Part shown: positions 1 to 9,500 of the stretch, in pieces | Numbering within the stretch: position 1 is the first letter of the stretch | Layout of the letters: each line of letters starts with the position of its first letter | Position numbers and translations under genes: made by a program | The notes under the pieces: generated by a model | The model's input: only the letters and a program-made list of their open reading frames with translations | Database searches by the model: none | What the model was told of the DNA's origin: nothing | Origin: Pelagicoccus sp. SDUM812002 | GTDB lineage: Bacteria > Verrucomicrobiota > Verrucomicrobiia > Opitutales > Opitutaceae | Length of the DNA stretch: 64,000 bases | Direction: 5' to 3' | Assembly: GCF_031127835.1 (NCBI RefSeq) | Contig: NZ_JARXHX010000016.1 | Coordinates: forward strand, 37,033 to 101,032

Positions 1-3000
1 ACCTATGAAAGCCTCCTCGAGCAATTCATGCCTCGAAGTCTTCTCATCGATTCGGACTACACTGTTCTCCACACGTTCAACCAAGCCGAAGAGTTCATAA
101 AACTGCCAGGGGGCCGAGCAAACGTGCGCATTCCGGATTGCCTCCCCGCGCCGTTACGAAATCCAGTATCCGCGCTTCTGAGACGGGTAAAGAACAGCAA
201 CGAAGCCTCCCGCTTGAGTGGCATCAAAATCGGCCAAGGGAAAGGGGACCCGCTGGAACTAGACCTCAGCGCCCGCCCGCTTTGGGATTCTCGAACTAAA
301 TCCTCCCGTTTCCTGCTGGCCATCGAAACCGCGGCGGAAGCGGTCGCGCTGGCCGATAGGAGTCCGCGCGAAAAGGAGGCCTTCGAAATGCCCGACAGCG
401 ATCACCTTAAATCGCTCGAGGACGAACTCAGCAGCACGCAAGAAAACCTTCACGCTGCCATCGAAGAACTTGAAGCAAGCAACGAAGAGCTACAAGCGAC
501 CAACGAGGAGCTGGTAGCTAGCAACGAGGAACTGCAAAGCACCAACGAGGAGCTCCAATCGGTCAACGAAGAGCTCCAAACCGTCAACGCCGAGCACCAG
601 CAAAAGATCATCGAGCTCAGCGAGGTGACCAACGATCTTGAAAACCTCCTCGTCGCCTCTCAGGTCGGCGTTTTCTTCCTCGACGCGGATCTCAATATCA
701 AGCGCTTCACACCGCTTGTCGCAAAGCTCTTCCACTTGAAGCCGGGTGACACCAATCGTCCGATAGAGGACTTCAAAAGCGACCTTGACTACCCCCAAAT
801 CTACGACGACCTGAAGAAGACATGCCAACAACAGTCACCCTTCGAAAAACAGGTGACCGACAAGCAAGGCACACCTTATCTGGTACGACTCTTTCCCTAC
901 CACGACGGTTCGGAATTCCGTGGAGCCGTATGCACGCTCGTCGACGTTTCCTCCATCAGCGAAACCGAGAAAAAGGCCCGCCTCCTATCGTCGATCGTAT
1001 CAAGTTCTACAGACGCGATTTTCACTGTGTCGCTCGATGGGGAGCTGAGGTCATGGAACGAAGGAGCCGAAGCATTGTTTGGCTATCCAGCCAGCCAGGT
1101 ATTGGGTAAAAACATAAGAGAGGTCTTTGGCTCTACAGAAAGGGCGAACACGGAAATCGACCGTTACCTCAGCGAAATACGGAGAGGGAGATCGGTCGAA
1201 CCTTTCGAAACGGAGCGGCTCGCGCTATCGGGTAAGCTCAAACAAATTTCAGTTCAGGTATCCCCTCTGCTCGGCGTCCACGGAGAGCTCGTCGGAGCAT
1301 CGATTATAGATCGAGATATCACCGAATTCGTCCGCAACAGAGACGTAATCAAGCGCCAAGAAGCTGAATCGCGCCTGATTCTTGAGAGCTTGGCGGAGGG
1401 CATCATCCGCTTGGACGCGCACGGAGTTTGCGTCGCGCTGAATACCTCCGCTGTCAAAATTTTGGGCTTCACGAAGAAGGAGGATGTGTTGGCTAAGCCG
1501 CTATACGAACTCTTCAATTCAAATCCTTCGCAGGAGTCTGTCTCCATCCCGAACCTCATCGAAAAAGGCCGTTCGCCTTCTCATCAGACAAACGCCCTAA
1601 AGTTCTCTTTCGAAGACGCCGCGGGGAAGCTCCGGCACATCGAGTTCAGCTGTAACTTGGTGAAGCACAGCGAGGGCGGGCACGTCGTCACCTTTCTCGA
1701 TATTTCCGAACGGATCCAGTACGAGAAAGAGCGCGATTGGCTAACTACGGTCGTACATTCGTCATTGGACTTGATCAGTTCTACAGACTTGGAAGGCCGT
1801 CTCACTTTTATGAATACAGGCGGTCGGCAGCTTCTCGGAATCAATCGAAAAGACGACATTACGCGCTTCAACTTGTCGGACATCCATCCTCCAGAAATTC
1901 TTGAGCGCATCCAGAACGAGGGATTGCCTCAAGCCTTGAAGCACGGTCACTGGAGCGGAACAACCTCCCTTGTCGATCGGTCCGGAAGAATCATTCCGAT
2001 TTCCCAAAGCATCTATTCTCATAAAAATGGCGATGGTGAAACCTATGCAATCTCCACCATTTGCCGCGACATGTCTGACTACAGCGCCTACGAAGACGCG
2101 CTGAAGCAAAGCGAGGCCGAAAGCCGACGCTACGCAACAACCCTTGCCAACGTTATAGACAACATTCCGGAATTTCTTCTAGTCGTGAATCGCGACTCGA
2201 AACTAGAATTCGCAAGCCAGAGTACTCGCTCGCTTTTGAATACTCTCGGTTTCGACGATGAGATCCCTTCAGCCGTCCGAACGCTCACAGAGCAAGTACT
2301 CGAAACAGGTAAGCCCTACGTCGCCTACGACTATACAGGTATCATTGAATTTAATTTTGGGGCACAAACCCGGTTCTTATTGCCGAGAATCCAACCGAAC
2401 TTCGAAAAGGGCCGCAACGAAGGTGTCACCGGGGCAACTCTTCTGCTACAGGACGTAACCGAATTTAGGCTTCTAGACAAAATTAAGTCAGACCTGCTCA
2501 GCACGGTTAGCCATGAGCTAAAAACGCCAGTCACAAGCGTCAGGATGGCTCTCCTACTCATGCTCGATGAAAAAGAACGGCTAGACGAAACCCAGTCTGT
2601 TCTCATCGAAACAGCTGCGGAAGAAACTGAAAGGCTTCTGAGGACCCTCAACAGCCTGCTCGACCTAACACGCTTCGAGAGCGGTCGTAAACAGTTGGAG
2701 CTGAAAGCGATGCCCGCTGGAGATGTCGTGCGAGACATCATGCAATCTTTTGATACGCCGGCTAAACTCCAAGGGCTGAAAATTAATCTGGAGCTGGAGC
2801 CGGAGCTACCGGAGGTCATGGTCGACCTACACCACATTCGACACGCTTTGGGTAACCTGATCGGAAACGCGATTAAGCACAGCCCCACCCACGGTACCAT
2901 CACAGTCAGATGCGAGGTGCTCGAAGAGCCGACCCGCGTGGAATTCTCAGTTTCCGATGAAGGCCCTGGCGTTCCAGATGAACTCCATGAACGCATCTTC

Positions 3001-3159
3001 GAACGCTTCTTTAAAGCGCCAACCAACACCAAACCAGGCTCGGGACTTGGCCTCAATATCGCCAAGGAATTCGTAACGGCCCAGCGAGGGGAAATCGGCG
3101 TTCGCAACAACAACAAAAACGGAGCTACGTTCTACATAGCCCTTCCTTATAAATCATAA
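1..3159 (+). CDS. C-terminal part of a CheB/CheR-PAS hybrid sensor histidine kinase (5' end outside window)
   Basis: Sensor histidine kinase fragment. The frame is open to base 1 (reading TYESLLEQF before the first ATG at 28), which matches the stretch after the CheR domain in CheB/CheR/PAS fusion proteins, so the true start lies upstream. Next comes a Glu/Asn-rich coiled coil (bases about 405-630) built on repeats such as TNEELQS and VNEELQT, the usual linker of this family. Four to five PAS-like domains follow (about 640-2450). The HisKA box is SHELKTP with His at 2512-2514. The HATPase domain has an N box ([10 protein letters not shown]), DEGPGVP and GSGLGLNIA. No membrane segment is seen, so the kinase is probably cytoplasmic. 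A response regulator gene starts 10 bases downstream and is the likely phosphorylation partner (inference). The ligand is unknown. Confidence 0.9.
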   Translation, partial: TYESLLEQFMPRSLLIDSDYTVLHTFNQAEEFIKLPGGRANVRIPDCLPAPLRNPVSALLRRVKNSNEASRLSGIKIGQGKGDPLELDLSARPLWDSRTKSSRFLLAIETAAEAVALADRSPREKEAFEMPDSDHLKSLEDELSSTQENLHAAIEELEASNEELQATNEELVASNEELQSTNEELQSVNEELQTVNAEHQQKIIELSEVTNDLENLLVASQVGVFFLDADLNIKRFTPLVAKLFHLKPGDTNRPIEDFKSDLDYPQIYDDLKKTCQQQSPFEKQVTDKQGTPYLVRLFPYHDGSEFRGAVCTLVDVSSISETEKKARLLSSIVSSSTDAIFTVSLDGELRSWNEGAEALFGYPASQVLGKNIREVFGSTERANTEIDRYLSEIRRGRSVEPFETERLALSGKLKQISVQVSPLLGVHGELVGASIIDRDITEFVRNRDVIKRQEAESRLILESLAEGIIRLDAHGVCVALNTSAVKILGFTKKEDVLAKPLYELFNSNPSQESVSIPNLIEKGRSPSHQTNALKFSFEDAAGKLRHIEFSCNLVKHSEGGHVVTFLDISERIQYEKERDWLTTVVHSSLDLISSTDLEGRLTFMNTGGRQLLGINRKDDITRFNLSDIHPPEILERIQNEGLPQALKHGHWSGTTSLVDRSGRIIPISQSIYSHKNGDGETYAISTICRDMSDYSAYEDALKQSEAESRRYATTLANVIDNIPEFLLVVNRDSKLEFASQSTRSLLNTLGFDDEIPSAVRTLTEQVLETGKPYVAYDYTGIIEFNFGAQTRFLLPRIQPNFEKGRNEGVTGATLLLQDVTEFRLLDKIKSDLLSTVSHELKTPVTSVRMALLLMLDEKERLDETQSVLIETAAEETERLLRTLNSLLDLTRFESGRKQLELKAMPAGDVVRDIMQSFDTPAKLQGLKINLELEPELPEVMVDLHHIRHALGNLIGNAIKHSPTHGTITVRCEVLEEPTRVEFSVSDEGPGVPDELHERIFERFFKAPTNTKPGSGLGLNIAKEFVTAQRGEIGVRNNNKNGATFYIALPYKS

Positions 3160-3169
3160 CTCACCACAG

Positions 3170-3550
3170 ATGACTCAGCGCAAATATCACATACTGCTGG
3201 TTGACGACGAACCTTCTATACTCGTCACCTTCCGAATCGCTCTTACCCGATCCGGCTACGAGTTGACAGCAGAACCGATCTCCGAAAGGGGACTAGAGTT
3301 AGCCCAAAGCGAATCCTTCGACCTGATCATCGTAGACTATCGTATGCCTGGCCTCCATGGCGTCCAGTTTATCGAAGAAGTTAGAGAGTCAGGCAACAAC
3401 ACTCCTATCCTACTCATGAGCGCATCAGAATCTCCCCTCGATTCTGTAGCGCCTCAGTATCGAAATAATCTAAGCTTCGAAGCAAAACCCATGAGGCCCG
3501 AGAAGCTTCTCTCAGCTGTCGAAGACTTGCTAGCCGCTAGTAAAACATAA
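3170..3550 (+). CDS. Single-domain response regulator (receiver only)
   Basis: A 126-residue CheY-like receiver domain with no output domain. The acidic pocket is Asp12-Asp13, the phospho-acceptor is Asp56 in IIVDYRMPG, the switch Ser is in LLMSAS, and the conserved Lys is in FEAKPMRP. All catalytic positions are intact. It starts 10 bases after the stop of the CheB/CheR-PAS kinase, so it is almost certainly co-transcribed with it and probably takes phosphate from it. With no effector domain it must act by protein contact, as a phosphorelay intermediate or on another kinase. The neighbouring kinase at 3601-4701 lies convergently and could be part of the same circuit, but nothing in the sequence shows this. 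Confidence 0.9.
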   Translation: MTQRKYHILLVDDEPSILVTFRIALTRSGYELTAEPISERGLELAQSESFDLIIVDYRMPGLHGVQFIEEVRESGNNTPILLMSASESPLDSVAPQYRNNLSFEAKPMRPEKLLSAVEDLLAASKT

Positions 3551-3600
3551 TTCAGCGGAAGAGCTCTGTGAATCTGATTCTCACTACTCCTGGATCCCTC

Positions 3601-4701
3601 TCAATCAAGCGGGCCTTCTGGAAGTTTTAGCTTCGGTAGTCCAACCTTGAATACAGATCCACCCGCGGTGCCACCTGAGGACTCCAGAGAAAGAGATCCA
3701 CCGTGCCTAGCTGCGATTTCCCTGCTAATCGTCAAACCTAGGCCCGTTCCTTCGAAGTCCGAGCGTCGCTGCAAACGGACCATGGGTTGAAAGATGTCAG
3801 CAGCCTTGTCAGCATCGATGCCGATACCGTTATCCTCTACCCGAATGATCACCGAACCCTGAGTCTCCTCTACCTTCAACTCGACCTTAGGATCATCGCT
3901 AATATTATATTTTAAGCCATTCTCAATCAGGTTTCCCAGCAATAAGGGGAACAAGCGTTCATCTACCACGACCTCCGGTAAGTCCTTTTCATATATGCAT
4001 TGCCCTACGCCCCTCACGTCCTCTCGAAGTCCTCCAATCGCCATTTCAATAACATCGCTGAGGGACATTGACCGCAGCGCCATCTCTCCCCCTTGAGAGA
4101 CGGAAAACTCACGCAGACCATGCAATATAGACAATATTCGCTCCAAATCGCTCTCAACTAGACCTAACAGTTCTTCGGGCTGTCTACCCAACTCGCCTAA
4201 CTCTTCCTTGAACATTATCAGCGCATTACGGACGTTGCCCGCAGGGCCGAGCAGATCGTGGGACAATTGACTGGAAAACGTTCGAAGTCGCTCCTGCTGA
4301 TCTCGGTTGCGAATTGCATAACGAACCGCACGCTCAAGGCTTTCTGAGCTCAATTCGATCCTTCGAAGTAAAAAATCGATGGAAGAACCCAAAGCTTTTT
4401 CGTCCTCCCACGTAACATTCGCACCCGCTAGCACCACGACTGCCAACGAGCCATGCTTACCTTCCAATTGCCGCAGTACCTTCTGGGCAGTCCCATTGCC
4501 CGAGAAGAAGTTCAGCAAAACGGCATCATAGCGGGCAGTATCGATTTTCTCATACAACTCTCGAGATGACATAGCCCAATCAAGGCTAAATTCCTCCCGC
4601 TCCCCAGCCAAAAGTTGCACAATTAAATCTCGATTATCTGCGTCCTCCTCAACGACCAAAAGTCTGACAATCTCGCTATTGGGTGGCTGAACAGACTTCA
4701 C
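3601..4701 (-). CDS. Receiver-like/histidine kinase fusion protein
   Basis: A 366-residue soluble protein with an N-terminal receiver-like domain (about 10-125) joined to a histidine kinase core. The H box is SSQLSHDLLGP with His148. The ATPase has NLIENGLKYN, VEDNGIGID and GTGLGLTIS and looks complete. The receiver is degenerate: the position of the phospho-acceptor Asp is Asn64 (VLLNFFSG), and the switch Lys region reads FLLRRIE. The receiver therefore probably cannot be phosphorylated in the normal way and may act as a binding or dimerisation module. The start ATG at 4701 is the only reasonable one. The gene is convergent with the kinase/regulator pair at 1-3550. Confidence 0.88.
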   Translation of the reverse strand: MKSVQPPNSEIVRLLVVEEDADNRDLIVQLLAGEREEFSLDWAMSSRELYEKIDTARYDAVLLNFFSGNGTAQKVLRQLEGKHGSLAVVVLAGANVTWEDEKALGSSIDFLLRRIELSSESLERAVRYAIRNRDQQERLRTFSSQLSHDLLGPAGNVRNALIMFKEELGELGRQPEELLGLVESDLERILSILHGLREFSVSQGGEMALRSMSLSDVIEMAIGGLREDVRGVGQCIYEKDLPEVVVDERLFPLLLGNLIENGLKYNISDDPKVELKVEETQGSVIIRVEDNGIGIDADKAADIFQPMVRLQRRSDFEGTGLGLTISREIAARHGGSLSLESSGGTAGGSVFKVGLPKLKLPEGPLD

Positions 4702-5226
4702 GCTCTAAGTGATGTTATATTGTTACGCAGTTCCCAACCGTTCGAAAGCAGACGGGCAGTGCACTTGAAACCGCATGAGATAGTGCAGCCTTCGTAAAGA
4801 CCGAAAACAAATAATATAAAGTTCATACTTAAATCCCATCACGAGTTCATCGCAACATTCTAGCGTCTCCCATCTGTTTCGCTTTAAATATACGATTGAA
4901 ACTCAATGACCCCGCTAAAAGGCATTGCAATTTCTTTGCCACTCCGCGCTCCGAACGTTAGAAATATCACGATACGCTTTAAGTGACAATAAATTCTCAA
5001 CCACCGGTTAAATGACACATTAAAAGGTAACGTAATTCCGTCCGTCAAAGAAGAAACGACTCCTACCCAGCTTGAAAGCGGCGAGATCGCAGTATTCGGC
5101 TGGAATACGACAAGGCTCATAAACCACCGCTCCTTTGAACGGTCACGGGGACGAGTTTCGAAATGTGTCTCTGGAATTCCGATACGCAGAGATTCGAAAT
5201 CTGCAATTTATTCGAAGTCTGATACA
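4702..5226. other. Intergenic region, mostly without recognised features
   Basis: About 525 bases between the receiver-kinase gene and the lipid kinase, AT-richer than the flanking genes. Apart from one small possible ORF (4884-5120, listed separately) I see no RNA gene, terminator hairpin or repeat. It should hold the promoter of the receiver-kinase gene at its left end. Confidence 0.5.
4884..5120 (-). CDS. Possible small hypothetical protein, 78 aa
   Basis: A 78-codon ORF in an otherwise empty gap. Its ATG (5120) is preceded by a good Shine-Dalgarno match, AAAGGAG at 5136-5130, nine bases before the start, which is the main argument for it being real. The product has no recognisable domain. 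Residues about 43-58 are moderately hydrophobic (IYCHLKRIVIFLTF) but too short and charged for a convincing membrane helix. It may equally be a chance ORF or the remnant of a longer gene. Confidence 0.3.
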   Translation of the reverse strand: MSLVVFQPNTAISPLSSWVGVVSSLTDGITLPFNVSFNRWLRIYCHLKRIVIFLTFGARSGKEIAMPFSGVIEFQSYI

Positions 5227-6213
5227 CTAGGAATCTGACTTTTCGTGATACAACACCCGCAGAGCTTCCCGCTCCAAAGCAACGTCCACTGGTGTTCTAA
5301 CATGTTTCAACTCTCCATCGATTGCCACCAATAGCTTCTTCCGGCCCCGTGCCTTGATTTCAAATTGGGATCCGTAAGCGATATCTAGATCAGGATCTTC
5401 CCGGGAACGCCCCATCAAGAAGTTGCATACCAAGCGAAATAAAGACCAACGCGATCGATGCTCAGAATATACGATGGAACACATACCTGCCTCTAAGCTA
5501 TTCCTTTTCGGAATGATACCCAAATTATCTTCGTAGGTTCCTGGGATGAGAAACAACATCCTAGAGCTTAAGTTGCGAACAGTGCCGGAATCAACGTCTT
5601 GAACCGAGAGCTTCAAACTGCGCCCTCTGGTGAAAGCTTTGAAGAAAACGGCTGCAAGTCCCGTAAACTTACGCAACCAATTCCTTCCATGAAAAGATTC
5701 GCTGCGGCTGAGTAATTTCGGATAAAACCCGAACACCGCCATGCACAAACAGGCATGTCCTCCAATTTTCAATACGTCGATCTTCTTAACCGCATCGGGA
5801 CGTAAAGACGCTGCTGCTTCCAAAGGGTCGAGCGGCGAGCCTAGGTCTCGCGGCGCTAAATTAAGAGTCCCGAATGGCAATATACCCAGCGGAGTGTCAG
5901 ATCCGAGCATCATGCTCACAATGGAATTTGTCGTCCCATCTCCCCCCCCCGCGATGATCGCGCCCACTTTGGCCCGCTTAGCTTCCTTCACCGTCGATTC
6001 TATTTCCTGTCCTTGAACCTCGCAGATACGAGGTTCCCAGCCCCCTTCCTCGAGAACCTTTTGAAGATCGTTCTTAAAGTCGGCAGACCAAACATCTTTG
6101 ACCGTGCCTGACTCGCGATTGACGATCACCGTGCAGGTTGTTTTCCCTGTCGATGGCTTCGTCTCGTCAGCGACGCTCTTAACGTCTGGTCGTTCTGGAG
6201 TGATACTAGACAT
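5227..6213 (-). CDS. Diacylglycerol/lipid kinase family protein
   Basis: A 328-residue protein of the DAGK/YegS/LCB5 lipid kinase family, which phosphorylates diacylglycerol or related lipids at the inner membrane using ATP. The glycine-rich catalytic loop is IIAGGGDGTTNSIVS (about residues 95-110), followed by LGILPFGTLNLAPRDLG, and the C-terminal lobe ends with the typical AIDGE motif. The start at 6213 (MSSITPERP) is preferred over a longer frame beginning at 6330, because the ATG overlaps the stop of the upstream PAP2 gene by 8 bases (ATGTCTAG), a classical translational-coupling arrangement. The catalytic glycines are encoded across a run of nine G (5942-5950 on the + strand as C), a possible slippage site. 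The exact lipid substrate is unknown. Confidence 0.88.
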   Translation of the reverse strand: MSSITPERPDVKSVADETKPSTGKTTCTVIVNRESGTVKDVWSADFKNDLQKVLEEGGWEPRICEVQGQEIESTVKEAKRAKVGAIIAGGGDGTTNSIVSMMLGSDTPLGILPFGTLNLAPRDLGSPLDPLEAAASLRPDAVKKIDVLKIGGHACLCMAVFGFYPKLLSRSESFHGRNWLRKFTGLAAVFFKAFTRGRSLKLSVQDVDSGTVRNLSSRMLFLIPGTYEDNLGIIPKRNSLEAGMCSIVYSEHRSRWSLFRLVCNFLMGRSREDPDLDIAYGSQFEIKARGRKKLLVAIDGELKHVRTPVDVALEREALRVLYHEKSDS

Positions 6214-6955
6214 GTGCAACCCTTTCGTTCGTGTAGAGACGGTCCGTCTCCCGACGAGGCAGGTAATAAAGAGCGAGTAACCACCACAGCAATGCCCACG
6301 TAGAGCCCGCGATCCAACCAGCAACCACATCCGTAGGCCAGTGCACTCCTAAATAAATCCGCGATAGACCAACTAGGATGGATGCGAAAACAGCTAGGGC
6401 CACAATGAATACCTTGAGCTTCACCATGGGCTGGCTGCTCGCTACTAACACTCCGGCGCTCAAGTAAATCAGTGCTGACAACATTGCATGCCCGCTCGGA
6501 AAACTCATCGTCAAGGTGTGCATTTCGTGGGGTACCAAGTCAGGTCGCGAACGATTATAGAACTCTTTAAGAAAACTGCTAACCGCGACTCCTGAAAGAC
6601 TACTGGAAATTAGAAACGCGCTGGATCGGAGCTTGCCCGAAAGAAACAAAAAGATGGCACTCGAAGATACGAAGATGCCCAAGATGACGAAGCTCCCAAG
6701 GGCCGTTACATCACGAGCCAGCTCCTCCATCCACAGGGGACCAATCGGATCTCCAAGGTCGCTACTTTCCCGCAGAGACAACAGAATCGACTCGTCGAAG
6801 CGCCTAAGATCGTCCTCAGCTACCTCATCGGCGATCTCCAGAAAGCCCCAAGCGCCCAACGCGATCAAGAGACAGTAAAAAACCTGGCGAATGCTGTTCC
6901 GACGACGGTTTTTTCTTACGGCAACATTCCCTTGCTTCGGTTCCTCCTCTGACAT
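6206..6955 (-). CDS. PAP2-family membrane phosphatase
   Basis: An integral membrane phosphatase of the type 2 phosphatidic acid phosphatase superfamily. The three signature motifs are present in order: KEFYNRSRP, SFPSGHA and SRIYLGVHWPTDV, containing the catalytic His pair. About five to six hydrophobic helices can be counted. Such proteins dephosphorylate phosphatidate, undecaprenyl diphosphate or similar lipid phosphates on the outer face of the membrane. The start is uncertain: ATG at 6955 (MSEEEPKQ) is chosen because the upstream codons look non-coding, but 6964 or the far 7072 are possible; none has a clear Shine-Dalgarno site. It is coupled with the downstream lipid kinase, so the two probably act on the same lipid pool in opposite directions (inference). 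Confidence 0.88.
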   Translation of the reverse strand: MSEEEPKQGNVAVRKNRRRNSIRQVFYCLLIALGAWGFLEIADEVAEDDLRRFDESILLSLRESSDLGDPIGPLWMEELARDVTALGSFVILGIFVSSSAIFLFLSGKLRSSAFLISSSLSGVAVSSFLKEFYNRSRPDLVPHEMHTLTMSFPSGHAMLSALIYLSAGVLVASSQPMVKLKVFIVALAVFASILVGLSRIYLGVHWPTDVVAGWIAGSTWALLWWLLALYYLPRRETDRLYTNERVAHV

Positions 6956-7357
6956 GACCGCCATCACGCAATTCATGTGCCAGACACAAAAAGATATGAG
7001 CGAAGGCGGCACCTGCAACGCATACGGCAATTCACAGGTGCTAAATGCAACGCGAGAAAGGAGACGCAGCATTATGCACCCTACGATTTAAATACCAGCT
7101 CCGTAGCCTATTTTTCGATACACCGCTTTGATTAACATATAGACCCCTTACGCGAATAGCCCGATTGCAAGTGTCCCCATCTAATACGGGCCAAATCTAT
7201 TCGGACGGTTGCAGTTTACGTTTAGATCATAGCTGGTCCAGTTTGCGCGTGACAAAGTCCCTCGATGGGAAGCTAACGAAACACTACGGTAAACTGCGAA
7301 CTTGCTTCGAAAGACGGATCGCGCGAAGTTTGACGAAGCGCTGTTCCCTTCAAAAAG
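6956..7357. other. Divergent intergenic region between PAP2 and sigma-factor genes
   Basis: About 400 bases separating divergent genes; it must contain both promoters. A 9-base inverted repeat (GCAGTTTAC at 7211-7219 and GTAAACTGC at 7289-7297) is present, which could be chance or an operator pair. No RNA gene is recognised. The right part is open in several frames but has no convincing coding character. Confidence 0.4.
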
Positions 7358-8422
7358 ATGCCTACCATCGCCCATAGCCCAGCCAAAAAGGATCCGACGT
7401 CGACCGCCCCTCTGCAAGTCGCTCGGTTCCGTACTGCGTTAGATTGGATGATCGCTCACCCGAAATGGGAGGACCATTGGGTCTGCTCCGTGAACGAGCT
7501 GAGGTACAAAGGCCGTCGCCAAGGGATTAACCAACGCAACGCTTTGCGGAGCTTGCCCCTAGAACGAAAGCAGGAACTCATACGACACGCTCTCGGACAG
7601 GAGCTGCCCGCTCCCAGCTTTAGCGAAGCAAGACGACTTGCCCGACACTGGGGCGTCACCCAATACCGAGCCCGCAGCGACTTCGGCCGGCCCAGCCTCA
7701 AGGAATGGCAAGCCCTGCAGCAAAAGGTTCTCCTCCGAATCTCGGCTCGCTATGAGCAGTACAAAGAATCCCAAAGTGAACTGTTCAAAACCTTTCAGCA
7801 CCTGCCAATCGAAGGCGCGCTCGCCAGTTGCAATCGAACGTCGCAACGAGAGGACGCATGCCAAGAGGCTCGGCTGGCCCTACTGGAAGCGATCGACCGA
7901 ATCGAACCGAGCGAAAACTTTGAAGCGTACGCACGCCAATGGATTAAGCGGCGCGTGCTAAACTTCATCATGCAGGAGCGCGTTCCCGTAAAGGCTCCCA
8001 TCAATATGATTTCGAAGAGCATACGAGGCGATAAGGGAGCGAACCCCAATCTAGCTAAGGCCATACGCGAAGGAACCGTTCAGCTCGACCATCCGGATTC
8101 CCCCCAGAGCTCAGGAGATCCCAGTCTCGTGTCCGAGCAGGAAGATTCGCCTCATCGCACCGCGATGAAATCTGACGAGTTTCATCAGCTGAGCCTCGCC
8201 CTCGCGCAACTTACGAAAAAACAGCGCGAAGTCGTGGATCGCCGCTTTGGACTCGGCAATCACAGCAGTGGGCAGTCCCTAGCCCAAATCGCTATTCAAA
8301 CCGGGATCTCGCGCCAGCAAGTTTACCAACGAGAGAAGCGTGCCCTGCACGCCTTAAAAACGAATCTCCTAGAACTCGCAGAAGAACTGAGTATCGAGGG
8401 CGCTCGGTCGTGCGACTATTGA
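7358..8422 (+). CDS. Sigma-70-like RNA polymerase sigma factor with long N-terminal extension
   Basis: A 354-residue protein whose second half resembles sigma-70 factors. Region 2-like sequence lies at about 160-215 (ARLALLEAIDRI, then FEAYARQWIKRRVLNFIMQE), and region 4 at about 283-340 (LTKKQREVVDRRFGLG, then the helix-turn-helix SLAQIAIQTGISRQQVYQRE). The typical region 1.2 and complete 2.3/2.4 block are not obvious. The N-terminal 150 residues are rich in basic residues and match no family I recognise. It would direct RNA polymerase to a promoter subset or act as a sigma-like regulator. It is followed with a 13-base overlap by nadD and then rsfS, so it probably lies in the same operon. 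The start ATG at 7358 fits the open frame. Confidence 0.75.
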   Translation: MPTIAHSPAKKDPTSTAPLQVARFRTALDWMIAHPKWEDHWVCSVNELRYKGRRQGINQRNALRSLPLERKQELIRHALGQELPAPSFSEARRLARHWGVTQYRARSDFGRPSLKEWQALQQKVLLRISARYEQYKESQSELFKTFQHLPIEGALASCNRTSQREDACQEARLALLEAIDRIEPSENFEAYARQWIKRRVLNFIMQERVPVKAPINMISKSIRGDKGANPNLAKAIREGTVQLDHPDSPQSSGDPSLVSEQEDSPHRTAMKSDEFHQLSLALAQLTKKQREVVDRRFGLGNHSSGQSLAQIAIQTGISRQQVYQREKRALHALKTNLLELAEELSIEGARSCDY

Positions 8423-9042
8423 CACAGGCTTCGATTCCGCGAGAGCTTCGCCCAGTGACTGAGCGCATAGGCATAATAGGAGGTAGCTTCGATCCCATCC
8501 ACAACGGTCATCTGATCATCGCATTGGACGCCAGCGAACAATTCGAATTGGATTTGGTCCTCTTCGTGCCCGCCTTCCAAGCCCCATTGAAAAGCAAAGC
8601 TCCCGAATCCACTCCCCCACAACGGATGAGGATGGTGGAACTCGCTACCGAGGAGGAGCCGAGATTCGCCTGCTCAGATGTCGATTATCGTTGCGAATCG
8701 ACTAGCTACTCGGTCCGAACCGCCCAAATCCTAAGCCAAGAGCATCCAGCTGCTAGTTTGTTTTGGATTCTCGGAGCCGATCAAATCGCGCAGCTGCATC
8801 TCTGGAGAAACATCGAAGAACTCGCCAAGCTCGTCAGCTTCATCGCCTTCGAACGGCCAGGATCCGCTTACCATTTCGCAGACGAACTTCCAACACACAC
8901 CCGCATTCTGCGAGGTCAGAGCAGGCAGCTAGAAATCAGCTCCACCGAAATCCGCGACCGATTTAAATCGGGTCGCTCTGCCAAGTACTTCTTGCCAGCG
9001 AATGTCTTTGATTACATCAAGGCCGAAAATCTCTATTCTTAG
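8410..9042 (+). CDS. nadD: Nicotinate-nucleotide adenylyltransferase
   Basis: NadD transfers AMP from ATP to nicotinate mononucleotide to give deamido-NAD+, an essential cytoplasmic step of NAD synthesis. The nucleotidyltransferase signature GGSFDPIHNGH is near the N-terminus, and the family's late motif appears as ISSTEIRDRF close to the C-terminus. Length of about 195-210 residues is normal. The start is uncertain: GTG at 8410 has a GAGGG nine bases upstream and overlaps the sigma gene by 13 bases; GTG at 8455 (VTERIGIIGG) would give the more usual N-terminus. The gene is followed 12 bases later by rsfS, the widely conserved nadD-rsfS pair. Confidence 0.93.
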   Translation: MRLLTQASIPRELRPVTERIGIIGGSFDPIHNGHLIIALDASEQFELDLVLFVPAFQAPLKSKAPESTPPQRMRMVELATEEEPRFACSDVDYRCESTSYSVRTAQILSQEHPAASLFWILGADQIAQLHLWRNIEELAKLVSFIAFERPGSAYHFADELPTHTRILRGQSRQLEISSTEIRDRFKSGRSAKYFLPANVFDYIKAENLYS

Positions 9043-9054
9043 AGGCGAAAAAAC

Positions 9055-9438
9055 ATGAGCACCAAATCAAACGTAGAACTAAAAGGCGAAGAGCTGTTAG
9101 CCCTTTGCTGTAAGACCTTGGCCGACGCCAAGGCGGAGAACATCGTAGCCCTCGACGTACGGGAAACGTCCTCCATCACAAACTACCTGGTGCTCGCTTC
9201 CGGCTTGGCCGAAACTCACTTACGGGCACTGAGACGCGACCTAGACAAGGCCCTAAAGAGCCACAAGGTCAAAATCCTCGGTGTGGACGAAGGCGACTTC
9301 AGCGGCTGGGCCGTTGTCGACGCCTTTGACATCATGATACACCTCTTTTCAGAAGAGACGCGTGAGACGTACAAGCTCGAAGCATTGTGGAAGGACGCTG
9401 TTCCAGTAGACGTAGAGCGGCTCCTCGAGGCGAAGTAA
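9055..9438 (+). CDS. rsfS: Ribosomal silencing factor RsfS
   Basis: RsfS (Iojap/YbeB family) binds ribosomal protein uL14 on the 50S subunit and blocks joining with the 30S subunit when nutrients are short. The 127-residue product has the family core: IVALDVRETSSITNYLVLASG, then the SGWAVVDAFDIMIHLFSEETRE block, and an aromatic/acidic tail ending with KLEALWKDA. An AGAGGCG ribosome binding site lies upstream of the ATG. It directly follows nadD, the common genomic arrangement, and is the last gene of the sigma-nadD-rsfS unit. Confidence 0.95.
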   Translation: MSTKSNVELKGEELLALCCKTLADAKAENIVALDVRETSSITNYLVLASGLAETHLRALRRDLDKALKSHKVKILGVDEGDFSGWAVVDAFDIMIHLFSEETRETYKLEALWKDAVPVDVERLLEAK

Positions 9439-9500
9439 GCGCGACGATAGCCCGGCTGACGCTCGGAAAGAGCTGAAAGAAGGAGCGAAGATCCCCAGCC

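Noticed and set aside
450..632. Tandem-looking repeats around bases 440-630 (possible minisatellite or CRISPR)
   Set aside because: They encode the Glu/Asn coiled-coil linker of CheB/CheR-PAS proteins; repeats have a 21-base protein-driven period with no spacers. No CRISPR array was seen anywhere.
2331..3116. 261-codon minus-strand ORF opposite the histidine kinase core
   Set aside because: Ser/Arg-rich antisense shadow of a well-conserved kinase domain.
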